Shown: positions 43,068 through 51,825, numbered from the stretch's first letter. The stretch: DNA of 64,000 nt from Rhodobacteraceae bacterium UBA6197 (GCA_002422085.1 DISZ01000007.1:1-64000); one strand, 5' to 3'. Translations and numbers: made by a program. Notes: generated by a model from the sequence alone, not told the origin.

Positions 43068-44363
43068 TCAGGCCTTGTGCCGGGCAAGCCAGCCCTCAAG
43101 GACGGTGAAGATCTCGGTTTGCAGCGCCTCATCCTCGATCTCGGAAATCGCGTCGGCAAGGAAGGACAGCACCAGAAGCGCGGTCGCCTCTTGCACCGGA
43201 ACCCCGCGCGAGCGCAGGTAGAACAGCGCCTCTTCGTCGATCGCGCCGGTGGTCGAGCCGTGGCTGCATTTCACATCGTCGGCATAGATCTCCAGCTCGG
43301 GCTTGGCCAGAAACTGGCTGTCGTCGTCCAGCAAAAGCGATTGGCTGATCTGATAGCCGTCGGTCTTTTGCGCCCCGGGCTTGACCAGAATCTTGCCCTG
43401 AAACACCCCGATCGCGCCGTGTTTGAGCACCTTCTTGAACACCTGACGGCTTTCGCAGCGCACGCCCCGATGGGTGACAAACACCGTGTCGTCATGGTGA
43501 AACGGGCCGGTCGCGCCGTCGCCCAAGGCGGCGCCCGCGACATGGGTCACCGCGTCGTCGCCGACGATGTCGATCACCACCTCGTTGCGGGTCAGCGCGC
43601 CATTCGCGGTCAGCGTGAAGGATTTGAACAGCGCCCCCGAGGCGACGCGCGCAAAGACATGCGTCGCCGCCCGGCGCGCATGGTCGCGGCCCTGGGTGCG
43701 GACATGGTGGAACCGGCCGCCCTCGGCGATATCGACCTCGAGCACCTTGTTGAAGCGCGCGCCCGCCGGGCCGGTCTCCAGCAAGGTCAGATCGGCCCCG
43801 GCCTCGATCTTGATGCAATGGTGCAAGATCGCGTCAGAAGTTGCTGATTCATGGACATAAATCAGATTCACCGGTCGCGCCGCCCGGGCGGTAACCCGGA
43901 TCAAAACCCCATCGGTTGCCGCCGCCGTGTTCAGCGCCGCCAAAGGCCGCGGCACCGGGTTCTGACCCGCCGCCTCAAGCGCGCCATAAATCCCCTGCGC
44001 CCAGTGAATATCGGCCGCATCCGCCGTCGCCAACCGCGAGATCTCGGCCCCGGCCAGCGTCGGGTCATCCGATCGCGCGGGATCAAAGACGCCATCCACA
44101 AAGACCAGCTTGACCCGGTCGAGCCCGTCAAACACCGGCACTTCGCCCTGCGCGTCCGACGCCTCGGCAGTCGGCGGCGCAACCGCCGTCAGCGCCGCCG
44201 GGTCCGTATAGCGCCAGTATTCGTCGCGTTTGCCGGGCAGGCCCAGAGCTTGCAACCGCGCCACCGCGGCGGCGCGGGCCGCGCGCGTGAACCCGCCCTG
44301 CGGCAGATCAAGCGCCGCCAGACGTGCCGCCAGCGCGTCTTCTTTCGCCAATGCGACCGCCAT
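43068..44363 (-). CDS. sufD: Fe-S cluster assembly scaffold subunit SufD
   Basis: A 431-residue beta-helix protein paralogous to SufB. The C-terminal region has KCSHGSTTGAIDEEALFYLRSRG, the SufD signature including the histidine used for cluster building with SufB. It forms the SufBC2D complex, contributing to iron entry. Its ATG overlaps the sufC stop (TGATG). The N-terminal 120 residues are helical and variable, as usual. Confidence 0.95.
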   Translation of the reverse strand: MAVALAKEDALAARLAALDLPQGGFTRAARAAAVARLQALGLPGKRDEYWRYTDPAALTAVAPPTAEASDAQGEVPVFDGLDRVKLVFVDGVFDPARSDDPTLAGAEISRLATADAADIHWAQGIYGALEAAGQNPVPRPLAALNTAAATDGVLIRVTARAARPVNLIYVHESATSDAILHHCIKIEAGADLTLLETGPAGARFNKVLEVDIAEGGRFHHVRTQGRDHARRAATHVFARVASGALFKSFTLTANGALTRNEVVIDIVGDDAVTHVAGAALGDGATGPFHHDDTVFVTHRGVRCESRQVFKKVLKHGAIGVFQGKILVKPGAQKTDGYQISQSLLLDDDSQFLAKPELEIYADDVKCSHGSTTGAIDEEALFYLRSRGVPVQEATALLVLSFLADAISEIEDEALQTEIFTVLEGWLARHKA

Positions 44364-45118
44364 CAGACACCCTCCGCCAGAAGGTCGGCATAGCCGTTTT
44401 CCTCGACCTCAAGCGCCAGTTCCGGGCCGCCGGTCTTGATGATCCGGCCATCGGCCATGATATGCACGACATCGGGTTTGATATGGTCCAGAAGCCGTTG
44501 ATAATGCGTGATAACCAGAAACGAGCGCCCGGCATCGCGCAGCGCGTTGACGCCATCGGCCACCAGCTTCATCGCATCGACATCCAGCCCCGAATCCGTT
44601 TCATCCAGAATGCACATCTTCGGTTCCAGCATCGCCATCTGCAAAATCTCGTTACGCTTTTTCTCGCCGCCCGAGAAGCCGACGTTCACCGGGCGCTTCA
44701 GCATATCGGCGTCGATCTTCAGGGTCTTCGCCTTTTCGCGCACCAGTTTGAGAAACTCGCCCGCCGACAGTTCGTCCTGACCGCGCGCCTTGCGTTGTGC
44801 GTTCACCGCGGTGCGCAGAAAGGTCATGTTGCCGACGCCCGGAATTTCGACCGGGTATTGGAACGCCAGAAACAACCCCGCCGCGGCGCGTTCTTCGGGC
44901 GCCATGTCCAAAAGCGCGGCCCCCAGCAGCGTCGCCGACCCCTCGGTCACCTGATAGCCCTCGCGCCCCGACAGCACATAGCTCAGCGTCGATTTCCCCG
45001 ACCCGTTCGGCCCCATGATCGCATGCACTTCACCGCTGCCGATCGTCAGGTTCACGCCTTTCAGGATGACCTTGTCCTCGGCCTCAAGTTTGACGTGCAA
45101 GTTATTGATTTTCAACAT
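44363..45118 (-). CDS. sufC: Fe-S cluster assembly ATPase SufC
   Basis: A 251-residue ABC ATPase with Walker A GPNGSGKST at residues 36-44, signature FSGGEKKRNE, Walker B CILDETDSGLD and an H-loop VITHYQR. It energises the SufB-SufD scaffold in the cytosol. It lies 11 bases after sufB and overlaps sufD by one base. Confidence 0.97.
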   Translation of the reverse strand: MLKINNLHVKLEAEDKVILKGVNLTIGSGEVHAIMGPNGSGKSTLSYVLSGREGYQVTEGSATLLGAALLDMAPEERAAAGLFLAFQYPVEIPGVGNMTFLRTAVNAQRKARGQDELSAGEFLKLVREKAKTLKIDADMLKRPVNVGFSGGEKKRNEILQMAMLEPKMCILDETDSGLDVDAMKLVADGVNALRDAGRSFLVITHYQRLLDHIKPDVVHIMADGRIIKTGGPELALEVEENGYADLLAEGV

Positions 45119-45129
45119 TTTCTATTCCC

Positions 45130-46653
45130 TTACCCAACCGAGCCTTCAAGGCTGATCGCAACGAGGCTCTGGGCCTCCATGGCAAATTCCATCGGCAGTG
45201 CCTGCAGCACCTCACGGCAAAAGCCGTTGACCACCAGCGCCACGGCCTCTTCTTCGTCCATCCCGCGCGCGCGGCAGTAGAACAGCTGATCGTCATCCAC
45301 CTTCGAGGTCGTCGCCTCATGTTCGACGCGGCTCGAATTGTTCTTCACTTCGATATAGGGCACGGTATGCGCGCCGCACTGATCGCCGATCAACAGGCTG
45401 TCGCACTGCGTGTAATTGCGCGAATTTTTCGCCCGCGGGTGCATGGAAACCAGGCCCCGATAGGTGTTTTGCGCCTTGCCCGCCGAGATCCCCTTCGAGA
45501 CGATCCGCGAGCGGGTGTTGCGGCCCAGGTGCACCATCTTGGTGCCGGTATCGGCCTGCTGCATGTTGTTGGCGATGGCGATCGAGTAGAACTCGCCCTG
45601 GCTTTCGTCGCCGCGCAGGATGCACGAGGGGTATTTCCAGGTGATCGCCGAACCGGTCTCGACCTGGGTCCACATCACCTTGGCGCGGGCCTCGCGGCAA
45701 TCGGCGCGCTTGGTGACAAAGTTGTAGATCCCGCCCTTGCCCTCTTCGTCGCCCGGAAACCAGTTTTGCACGGTCGAATACTTGACCTCGGCATCCTCCA
45801 GAATGACGATTTCGACCACGGCGGCATGCAACTGCGCGGTGTCGCGTTTGGGCGCGGTGCAGCCCTCAAGGTAGCTGACGTAGCTGCCCTTGTCGCAGAT
45901 GATCAGCGTGCGTTCGAACTGGCCGGTGTTTTCGGCATTGATCCGGAAATAGGTCGAAAGCTCCATCGGGCAGCGGGTGTTCGGCGGGATATAGACGAAC
46001 GAGCCCGCCGAAAACACCGCCGAGTTCAGCGTCGCAAAGAAGTTGTCCGATTGTGGCACGACCGAGCCAAGGTATTTCTTGACCAGATCGGGATATTTGA
46101 CGATCGCCTCGGTGATCGAGCAAAAGATCACCCCCGCCTTGGCCAGTTCGGCCTGAAACGTGGTGCCCAGCGAAACGCTGTCAAAGACCGCATCAACCGC
46201 CACCTTGCGCGCGTCCGCCACCAACCCCTCGGCGCCCTCGACCCCGGCAAGGATCATCTGTTCCTTCAGCGGGATGCCCAGCTTTTCATAGGTCGCCAGC
46301 AGCTTCGGGTCCACCTCGTCAAGGGATTTCGGCTTTTCGTCCAAGGACTTGGGCTTGGCGTAATAGTAAAGGTCCTGATAGTCGATTTCCGGATAGTGCA
46401 CCATCGCCCAGGTCGGTTCGGTCATCGTGACCCAGCGCCGAAAGGCGGTCAGCCGCCATTCGGTCATCCATTCAGGTTCGTTGTTCTTGGCCGAAATCAG
46501 CCGCACGATGTCTTCGTTCACCCCCTTGGGCGCGAATTCCATCTCGATATCGGTGTTCCAGCCGTATTTGTAGCTGCCCATATTCTGGACGGCCTCAACC
46601 GTTTCCCGGTCGACACCCTCGCGCACTTCCAGCTCATTTTCCACGATCGTCAC
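45130..46653 (-). CDS. sufB: Fe-S cluster assembly scaffold subunit SufB
   Basis: A 507-residue scaffold on which the cluster is built, with SufC and SufD. Hallmarks are VPQSDNFFATLNSAVFSAGSF, IPPNTRCPMELSTYFRINA, the cysteine in YLEGCTAPKRD and C-terminal FYCRARGMDEEEA. A seven-residue tandem duplication, KPKSLDE twice, occurs near residues 99-112 and reflects a 21-bp duplication at about 46315-46356. It starts 25 bases after the upstream desulfurase gene. Confidence 0.97.
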   Translation of the reverse strand: MTIVENELEVREGVDRETVEAVQNMGSYKYGWNTDIEMEFAPKGVNEDIVRLISAKNNEPEWMTEWRLTAFRRWVTMTEPTWAMVHYPEIDYQDLYYYAKPKSLDEKPKSLDEVDPKLLATYEKLGIPLKEQMILAGVEGAEGLVADARKVAVDAVFDSVSLGTTFQAELAKAGVIFCSITEAIVKYPDLVKKYLGSVVPQSDNFFATLNSAVFSAGSFVYIPPNTRCPMELSTYFRINAENTGQFERTLIICDKGSYVSYLEGCTAPKRDTAQLHAAVVEIVILEDAEVKYSTVQNWFPGDEEGKGGIYNFVTKRADCREARAKVMWTQVETGSAITWKYPSCILRGDESQGEFYSIAIANNMQQADTGTKMVHLGRNTRSRIVSKGISAGKAQNTYRGLVSMHPRAKNSRNYTQCDSLLIGDQCGAHTVPYIEVKNNSSRVEHEATTSKVDDDQLFYCRARGMDEEEAVALVVNGFCREVLQALPMEFAMEAQSLVAISLEGSVG

Positions 46654-46678
46654 TTCCGTTCATCCCCTTTTGCGCGGG

Positions 46679-47761
46679 TCAAGCCAGCCGTTCGCGGTGC
46701 CGCCGAAACGCGGCCCCCCAAACATCGGCAAAGCGCAAGACATCATCGCGCGCCACCCCCGGCCCAATTGAAACCCGAATTGCCGAACCCGCCTGCACCT
46801 CGTCAAAACCCATCGCTCGCAGCACCCGGCTGGCACGCACCTTGCCCGAAGAGCAGGCCGAACCGGCCGAAACCGCAAAGCCGGCAAGGTCCATCCGCAT
46901 CACCTGCGTCTCGCCCTTCCAGCCGGGTGTCAGAATACACAAGGTATTGGGCAGACGCGCCGCATTGGCTCCCGTTGTCGTCCCGTTTTCAGTTTCAGTC
47001 TCCCAACCCGGGAAAATAACACCATCGGCGTCAGCTTCCAGAGCAAACTTTAGAATATTTCTAATTTCGGCGATTTCATCCCAGACCCCGGCCGCCAGAT
47101 CGCGCGCTGCCGCCTCGGCCGCAGCCCCGAAGCCGGCGATGCCGATCACGTTTTCGGTGCCGGCGCGGCGGCCCATTTCCTGCCCGCCACCGCGGATCTG
47201 CGCCGCCAGATCGGTGCCGCGCCGCACCACCAGCGCGCCGACGCCCTTTGGCCCACCCAGTTTGTGCGCCGACACCATTCCGGCCTCGATCCCCAACCAG
47301 TTGAACGCGAAGGGGATCTTGCCAAACGCCTGAGTCAGATCCGACAGCCAGAGCCCCTCGGGCAGCACCTGCACCACGCCGGTTTCGGAATTGGCCAGTT
47401 GCACCGCCGAATGCCCCGGCGCGGTCACCGTGACCTGCCCTGAACGGTCCACCGGCAATTCGGGCGCGCACCACGCCAGAACCGCCTCATGTTCGACCTC
47501 AGCGCAAAGCAGGCCGCGCCCGGCGGCCCCCAGCGCCGCCGCCTCGGTCGCCCCCGAGGTAAACACCACATCCGCGCCCTCGGCCCCCAGAGCCCGCGCC
47601 ACCTGCGCCCTTGCCCGCTCGACAAGCGCCTTTGCCCCCCGCCCCTCGGCGTGGACCGAGGACGGGTTGCCCACCACATCCATCGCCGCGATCATCGCCG
47701 CGCGCGCTTCGGGCCGCAGCGGCGTCGTCGCGTTCCAATCAAGATAAAGCCTTGCGCTCAT
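46679..47761 (-). CDS. Cysteine desulfurase (NifS/IscS-like)
   Basis: A 360-residue PLP enzyme, the second desulfurase of the operon. MSARLYLDWNATTPLRPEA is the start, the PLP lysine is in VSAHKLGGPKG, and the catalytic cysteine in SAGSACSSGK on the group I long loop. Residues about 230-262 are odd: codons become AT-rich (ATT, AGA, CTA, TTT) and an extra WETETENGTTTGAN stretch appears. That DNA patch (46985-47070) contains an Irr/ICE-like palindrome. It lies between iscR and sufB, as in other Rhodobacter-type suf operons. Confidence 0.93.
   Translation of the reverse strand: MSARLYLDWNATTPLRPEARAAMIAAMDVVGNPSSVHAEGRGAKALVERARAQVARALGAEGADVVFTSGATEAAALGAAGRGLLCAEVEHEAVLAWCAPELPVDRSGQVTVTAPGHSAVQLANSETGVVQVLPEGLWLSDLTQAFGKIPFAFNWLGIEAGMVSAHKLGGPKGVGALVVRRGTDLAAQIRGGGQEMGRRAGTENVIGIAGFGAAAEAAARDLAAGVWDEIAEIRNILKFALEADADGVIFPGWETETENGTTTGANAARLPNTLCILTPGWKGETQVMRMDLAGFAVSAGSACSSGKVRASRVLRAMGFDEVQAGSAIRVSIGPGVARDDVLRFADVWGAAFRRHRERLA
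47050..47066. promoter_or_regulatory. Iron-control-element (Irr box)-like palindrome inside the desulfurase gene
   Basis: TTTAGAA-TAT-TTCTAAT is a near-perfect inverted repeat (TTAGAA and TTCTAA around three bases), matching the ICE/Irr box of alphaproteobacteria. It falls in coding sequence about 400 bases upstream of the sufB ATG, where rare codons AGA and CTA are used to build it. I see no clear -35/-10 pair beside it. Confidence 0.6.
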
Positions 47762-47794
47762 GCCCCAATCCTTTGCGCAACCGCACCGGCGGAA

Positions 47795-47881
47795 CGCTCC
47801 GCGGGGGATATTTCAACAAAGGTGAAAGCGCGCCCGTTTGCCGCTTCGCCTTCGCAAAAATATCCCCGCCGGAGGCATCTG
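47795..47881. repeat. Dispersed gene-end repeat, copies 5a and 5b (inverted pair)
   Basis: A forward copy (GCTCCGCGGGGGATATTTCAAC, with AAAGGTGAAAGCG, 47795-47830) and a reverse copy (CGCTTCGCCTTCGCAAAAATAT, then CCCCGCCGGAGGCATC, 47842-47879) lie between iscR and the desulfurase gene. Here the repeat is inside an operon, 35 bases past the iscR stop. Confidence 0.7.
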
Positions 47882-47915
47882 CCCCTGAAATCGACGCAAG
47901 GTTTGGCAAGAAGGC

Positions 47916-48374
47916 TCACTCGTCCACCACCGCAAACAGGTTTGGAACTGCCGGGCAAGGCTTCAGGCCGTTGCCGACCACATCGGCCAGGGTCGTCTGA
48001 TGCAAGAAGACATAGACTTGCGCCGAGAGGCTTTCCCAGAGCCGGTTCGCCAGCGATTGCGCCCGGCTGCCCGAGATGCCGCCGGTAGCGCCCGCCCCCA
48101 CATGCAGCGCCGAGACGGTTTCATCGACCGCCACGAAGACCTCACTGATCCGGATCTGCGCCGGGTCTCTGGCCAGACGATAGCCGCCGCCCGGTCCGCG
48201 CACCGAGCAGACCAGATCGGCCCGGCGCAGACGCACGAACAACTGCTCCAGATAGGGCAGCGAAATATCCTGACGTTTGGATATCTCGGCCAGAGATGTC
48301 ATCTGGCCCTCTTCGACGGTTGCAAGATCGACCAACGCCACCATCGCGTAGCGACCCTTGGTTGAAAGCTTCAT
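47916..48374 (-). CDS. iscR: Rrf2-family regulator IscR
   Basis: A 152-residue repressor with an N-terminal winged helix beginning MKLSTKGRYAMVALVDLA; SLPYLEQLFVRLRRADLV is the recognition and wing region. The three cysteines that bind the [2Fe-2S] cluster in E. coli IscR are missing: the region after ALHVGAGATGG has none, leaving only Cys56 and one near the C-terminus (KPCPA). Rhodobacter IscR proteins are known to be of this unusual type. ATG at 48374 follows AGGGGT. It heads the isc-suf operon and should control it by Fe-S status. Confidence 0.93.
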   Translation of the reverse strand: MKLSTKGRYAMVALVDLATVEEGQMTSLAEISKRQDISLPYLEQLFVRLRRADLVCSVRGPGGGYRLARDPAQIRISEVFVAVDETVSALHVGAGATGGISGSRAQSLANRLWESLSAQVYVFLHQTTLADVVGNGLKPCPAVPNLFAVVDE

Positions 48375-48581
48375 GTCTAACCCCTTCTCTACAGGTCTGC
48401 GCGCTTCCTGAAGGCAAGCAAAACCATAGCAGAGCATTGACGCCGCGCGGAAGGCCGCTTAACTCACTTTCACCCGGCAACCCGGCATCCCGCCGTGGTT
48501 GGACCCGTCCTAGGGTGTCTGAGCGAAAGCGTCAAGTATCGCGCCGCAACGGCCCCCGCGACATAAGAGCAGGCGAGACCC

Positions 48582-49241
48582 ATGCCCGAAGTCATTTTCC
48601 CCGGCCCGGAAGGGCGCCTTGAAGGGCGCTACCATCCTCAGGCCGCCCCCGACGCGCCGATCGCGATCATTCTGCACCCCGATCCGCAATTTGGCGGCAC
48701 GATGAACAATCGCGTCGTTTACAATCTGCATTATGCCTTTCACAAGCTGGGCTTCACGGTGCTGCGCTTCAACTTTCGCGGCGTGGGGCGTAGCCAGGGC
48801 GAATACGATCAGGGCATTGGCGAACTGAGCGATGCCGCCTCGGCGCTGGACTATCTGCAGGCGATGAACCCCAATTCCAAGCATTGCTGGGTGGCGGGGT
48901 TCAGCTTTGGTGCCTGGATCGGCATGCAGCTGTTGATGCGCCGCCCCGAGATCACCGGTTTCATCTCGGTCGCGCCGCCGGCGAACATGTATGACTTTTC
49001 GTTCCTCGCGCCCTGCCCGTCGTCGGGTCTTATCATCAACGGCACCGCCGACCGTGTCGCGCCCCCGAAGGACACGGCCAACCTGGTCACCAAATTGCGC
49101 GAGCAAAAGGGGATCACCGTCACCCATGAGCAGATCGAGGGCGCGGACCACTTCTTCAAGGATGACGAAGCGCACATGACCCCGATGATCGACACGGTGC
49201 GCAGCTATGTGAAGCGCCGCCTGACGGAAGGGTCACGCTAG
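48582..49241 (+). CDS. Alpha/beta hydrolase (serine hydrolase-like)
   Basis: A 219-residue alpha/beta-fold protein. The nucleophile elbow is GFSFGAW (Ser near residue 106), and HPDPQFGGTMNN is the oxyanion-side loop of the COG2945-like family. Candidate acid and base are Asp in NGTADRVAPP and His in EGADHFF. The family may act as small esterases, but the substrate is unknown. It is divergent from iscR, and three genes follow closely on the same strand. Confidence 0.9.
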   Translation: MPEVIFPGPEGRLEGRYHPQAAPDAPIAIILHPDPQFGGTMNNRVVYNLHYAFHKLGFTVLRFNFRGVGRSQGEYDQGIGELSDAASALDYLQAMNPNSKHCWVAGFSFGAWIGMQLLMRRPEITGFISVAPPANMYDFSFLAPCPSSGLIINGTADRVAPPKDTANLVTKLREQKGITVTHEQIEGADHFFKDDEAHMTPMIDTVRSYVKRRLTEGSR

Positions 49242-49244
49242 GCC

Positions 49245-49472
49245 ATGGCGCTGATCGACGATCTGGCCGACACCCTCGCGCGCGATACGCTGGCGCTGAT
49301 GGAAGAAACCGGCGACGATCGGCTGTACATGCGGGTCTCAAAGGTCATCGGCACGCTGTCGCCAACGGTGGAAGAGGCGTTTCTGACCTCGATCCGGATT
49401 CGACAGGCCGAGATGCGTGGTCGCAGGTTTCTGGAACAGGTCGCCGCCGAATTTCGCAAGGCGCGCGAATGA
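49245..49472 (+). CDS. Small conserved-looking hypothetical protein
   Basis: A 75-residue, mostly helical, charged protein (MALIDDLADTLARDTLALME...). It starts three bases after the hydrolase stop and its stop overlaps the HD gene start (ATGA). No motif is recognised. Tight packing and codon use like the neighbours support it as a real gene. Confidence 0.75.
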   Translation: MALIDDLADTLARDTLALMEETGDDRLYMRVSKVIGTLSPTVEEAFLTSIRIRQAEMRGRRFLEQVAAEFRKARE

Positions 49473-50047
49473 CCGATCGGCTGGAGGCCCAGTTTGCCTT
49501 TCTGATGGAGGCGGACCGGCTCAAGCAGGTGCTGCGCGCGACCACGCTGGCGGACGGATCGCGGCGTGAAAATTCGGGCGAACATAGCTGGCATCTGACG
49601 CTTTACGCGCTGGTGCTGGCCGATCAGGCCGGACCGGGTGTCGATATCAGCCGGGTCGTCAAGATGTTGATCCTGCATGATCTGGTCGAGATCGATGCCG
49701 GCGACACGCCAATCCATGGTGCCCACGACCCAGCGCTTCAGGCGGCGCTGGAGCGCACTGCGGCAGATCGGATTTTTGGGCTTCTTCCGAATGACTTGCG
49801 GGATGATCTTCGCGCAACATGGGAAGAGTTCGAAGCCGCCGAAACCGCCGATGCGGTGTTTGCCAAATCGCTCGACCGGGTGCAGCCGGTGATGCACAAC
49901 ATCGCCTCGGGCGGCGGCACCTGGATAAGCTACAATGTCACCGCCGAGCAGCTTGAAACCCGCGTCGGCGCCAAGGTGGCGCGCGGCGCACCCGCGCTTT
50001 GGCCCTGGGTGCGCGCCAGGGCGCGGGCGTTTTTTTCAGAGGATTGA
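49469..50047 (+). CDS. HD-domain hydrolase (YfbR/HDDC2-like)
   Basis: A 192-residue metal-dependent phosphohydrolase. The HD motif is visible as ENSGEHSWHLTLYALVLAD, then LILHDLVEIDAGD, and a late KSLDRVQP aspartate. Family members YfbR and HDDC2 dephosphorylate 5'-deoxyribonucleotides. The start overlaps the upstream small gene by four bases. It ends one base before the next gene. Confidence 0.9.
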   Translation: MTDRLEAQFAFLMEADRLKQVLRATTLADGSRRENSGEHSWHLTLYALVLADQAGPGVDISRVVKMLILHDLVEIDAGDTPIHGAHDPALQAALERTAADRIFGLLPNDLRDDLRATWEEFEAAETADAVFAKSLDRVQPVMHNIASGGGTWISYNVTAEQLETRVGAKVARGAPALWPWVRARARAFFSED

Positions 50048-50392
50048 ATGGCACAGTATCGGCAAGATCTGAGCGACAGCGCGCTGAGTGCGCTTTTGAA
50101 CGATGCCCCCGTCGCGGTGGCCTCGCTGGACGATCTGGCCCATCTGGCGGCGCGGCTGCCGGCCTTGGGCGAATGGGTGCATTCGATGGAGGTCAACGAG
50201 CATCGCGGCGACAAGATTGTCGGCCGGATCGACCTTGCGATCATGGGCCTCGATGGCGAGGACGATTGGGAAACGCCCCTCGAACCGGCCCGCATGCGCG
50301 CCTTGCTGAACGACAAGATCGCCCGGATTCGCGCCACGGGCCAAGGCTTCAGCTTTGAGCTGTGGATGGGCGAAACCTCCGACTCCGCCTGA
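50048..50392 (+). CDS. Hypothetical protein
   Basis: A 114-residue acidic protein with a helical N-terminus (YRQDLSDSALSALLNDAP) and a likely alpha/beta C-terminal part. GAGGATTGA stands just before the ATG and the HD gene ends at the previous base, so it is in the same operon. I do not recognise a family. Confidence 0.75.
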   Translation: MAQYRQDLSDSALSALLNDAPVAVASLDDLAHLAARLPALGEWVHSMEVNEHRGDKIVGRIDLAIMGLDGEDDWETPLEPARMRALLNDKIARIRATGQGFSFELWMGETSDSA

Positions 50393-50448
50393 GCCCGCTC
50401 GGGCGATGCCTACCCGCCCTGCCCATGCGCGGCACCGCATCGGCCCGA

Positions 50449-50512
50449 ATTTCGGGGTTGGATTCAATTTCGGTATACAACCGCATACAGCCCTTCCCAA
50501 AGACCCCGAAAT
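50449..50512. promoter_or_regulatory. Long-range inverted repeat in the icd leader
   Basis: ATTTCGGGGT (50449-50458) and ACCCCGAAAT (50503-50512) are perfectly complementary across 44 bases, 45 bases before the icd ATG. It may fold in the leader or bind a dimeric regulator with looping; neither is proved. Confidence 0.35.
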
Positions 50513-50556
50513 CCGCTATGACCCCGCCAACCGAATCCCAACCGCATGAGGGCACA

Positions 50557-51771
50557 ATGTCGAAGATCAAGGTAGCCAACCCCGTCGTCGAGCTTGACGG
50601 CGATGAAATGACCCGGATCATCTGGGATTTCATCAAGAAAAAGCTGGTCCTGCCCTATCTGGACATTGACCTGAAATACTATGATCTGGGCATCGAAGAG
50701 CGCGACCGCACCAACGACCAGATCACCATTGACTCGGCCGAAGCGATCAAGAAATACGGCGTCGGCGTAAAATGCGCCACGATCACCCCCGATGAAGCCC
50801 GGGTCGAGGAATTCGGCCTCAAGCAGATGTGGAAATCCCCGAACGGCACGATCCGCAACATCCTCGGCGGCGTGATTTTCCGCGAACCGATCATCTGCAA
50901 GAACGTGCCGCGGCTGGTGCCGGGCTGGACCCGGCCCATCGTCGTCGGCCGCCACGCCTTCGGCGACCAATACCGCGCCACCGATTTCCGCTTCCCCGGC
51001 AAGGGCAAGCTGACGCTGAAATTCGTCGGCGAAGATGGCACGGTGATCGAACGCGACGTCTATGATGCGCCGTCGGCCGGTGTCGTGATGGGCATGTACA
51101 ACCTCGATGACAGCATCATCGACTTTGCCCGTTCATCGTTGAACTACGGCCTGCTGAAAGGCTGGCCAGTGTATCTGTCGACCAAGAACACCATCCTCAA
51201 GGCCTATGACGGCCGCTTCAAGGATCTGTTCCAAAAGGTCTATGAAGAGGAATTCGAAGAAAAATTCAAGAAAGCCGGCATCCACTACGAACACCGCCTG
51301 ATCGACGATATGGTCGCCTCGGCGATGAAATGGTCGGGCGGCTACGTCTGGGCGTGCAAGAACTACGACGGCGACGTGCAGTCCGACACCGTGGCGCAGG
51401 GCTTTGGCAGCCTTGGCCTGATGACCTCGGTGCTGATGACCCCCGATGGCAAGACCGTCGAGGCCGAAGCCGCCCACGGCACCGTGACGCGCCACTACCG
51501 CGAACACCAGAAGGGCAAGGCGACCTCGACCAACTCGATCGCCTCGATCTTTGCATGGACCGGCGGCCTCAAGCACCGCGCCAAACTGGATGACAATGCC
51601 CAGCTCGCGCGCTTTGCCGACACGCTGGAAAAAGTCACCGTGCAGGCGGTCGAAGACGGCTACATGACCAAGGACCTCGCGCTGCTGATCGGACCCGATC
51701 AGAAATGGCTGACCACGATGGGCTACCTCGAGAAGGTTGACGAATACCTGAACAAGGCGCTCAAGGGCTAA
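50557..51771 (+). CDS. icd: NADP-dependent isocitrate dehydrogenase
   Basis: This 404-residue TCA enzyme oxidises isocitrate to 2-oxoglutarate with NADP. It is the eukaryote-like dimeric type, starting MSKIKVANPVVELDGDEMTR. SPNGTIRNILGG is the substrate phosphate loop, TGG-type residues and YDGDVQSDTVAQGFGSLGLM hold the metal-site aspartates, and AAHGTVTRHYR is the NADP-binding segment. The ATG at 50557 is the family start. A strong terminator follows. Confidence 0.97.
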   Translation: MSKIKVANPVVELDGDEMTRIIWDFIKKKLVLPYLDIDLKYYDLGIEERDRTNDQITIDSAEAIKKYGVGVKCATITPDEARVEEFGLKQMWKSPNGTIRNILGGVIFREPIICKNVPRLVPGWTRPIVVGRHAFGDQYRATDFRFPGKGKLTLKFVGEDGTVIERDVYDAPSAGVVMGMYNLDDSIIDFARSSLNYGLLKGWPVYLSTKNTILKAYDGRFKDLFQKVYEEEFEEKFKKAGIHYEHRLIDDMVASAMKWSGGYVWACKNYDGDVQSDTVAQGFGSLGLMTSVLMTPDGKTVEAEAAHGTVTRHYREHQKGKATSTNSIASIFAWTGGLKHRAKLDDNAQLARFADTLEKVTVQAVEDGYMTKDLALLIGPDQKWLTTMGYLEKVDEYLNKALKG

Positions 51772-51790
51772 CCCTCCGCCACACCACAGC

Positions 51791-51824
51791 AAAGGGCCGG
51801 CACAGCATCGCCGGCCCTTTCGCG
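51791..51824 (+). terminator. Intrinsic terminator after icd
   Basis: AAAGGGCCGGC (51791-51801) pairs perfectly with GCCGGCCCTTT (51810-51820) over eight bases, with CGCGTTTCGG after it. It sits 19 bases beyond the icd stop. Confidence 0.85.
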
Positions 51825-51825
51825 T

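Noticed and set aside
48437..48465. TTGACG-N17-TAACTC as a promoter for the hydrolase gene.
   Set aside because: The -10 match is poor, and the region also serves iscR on the other strand; not enough to annotate.
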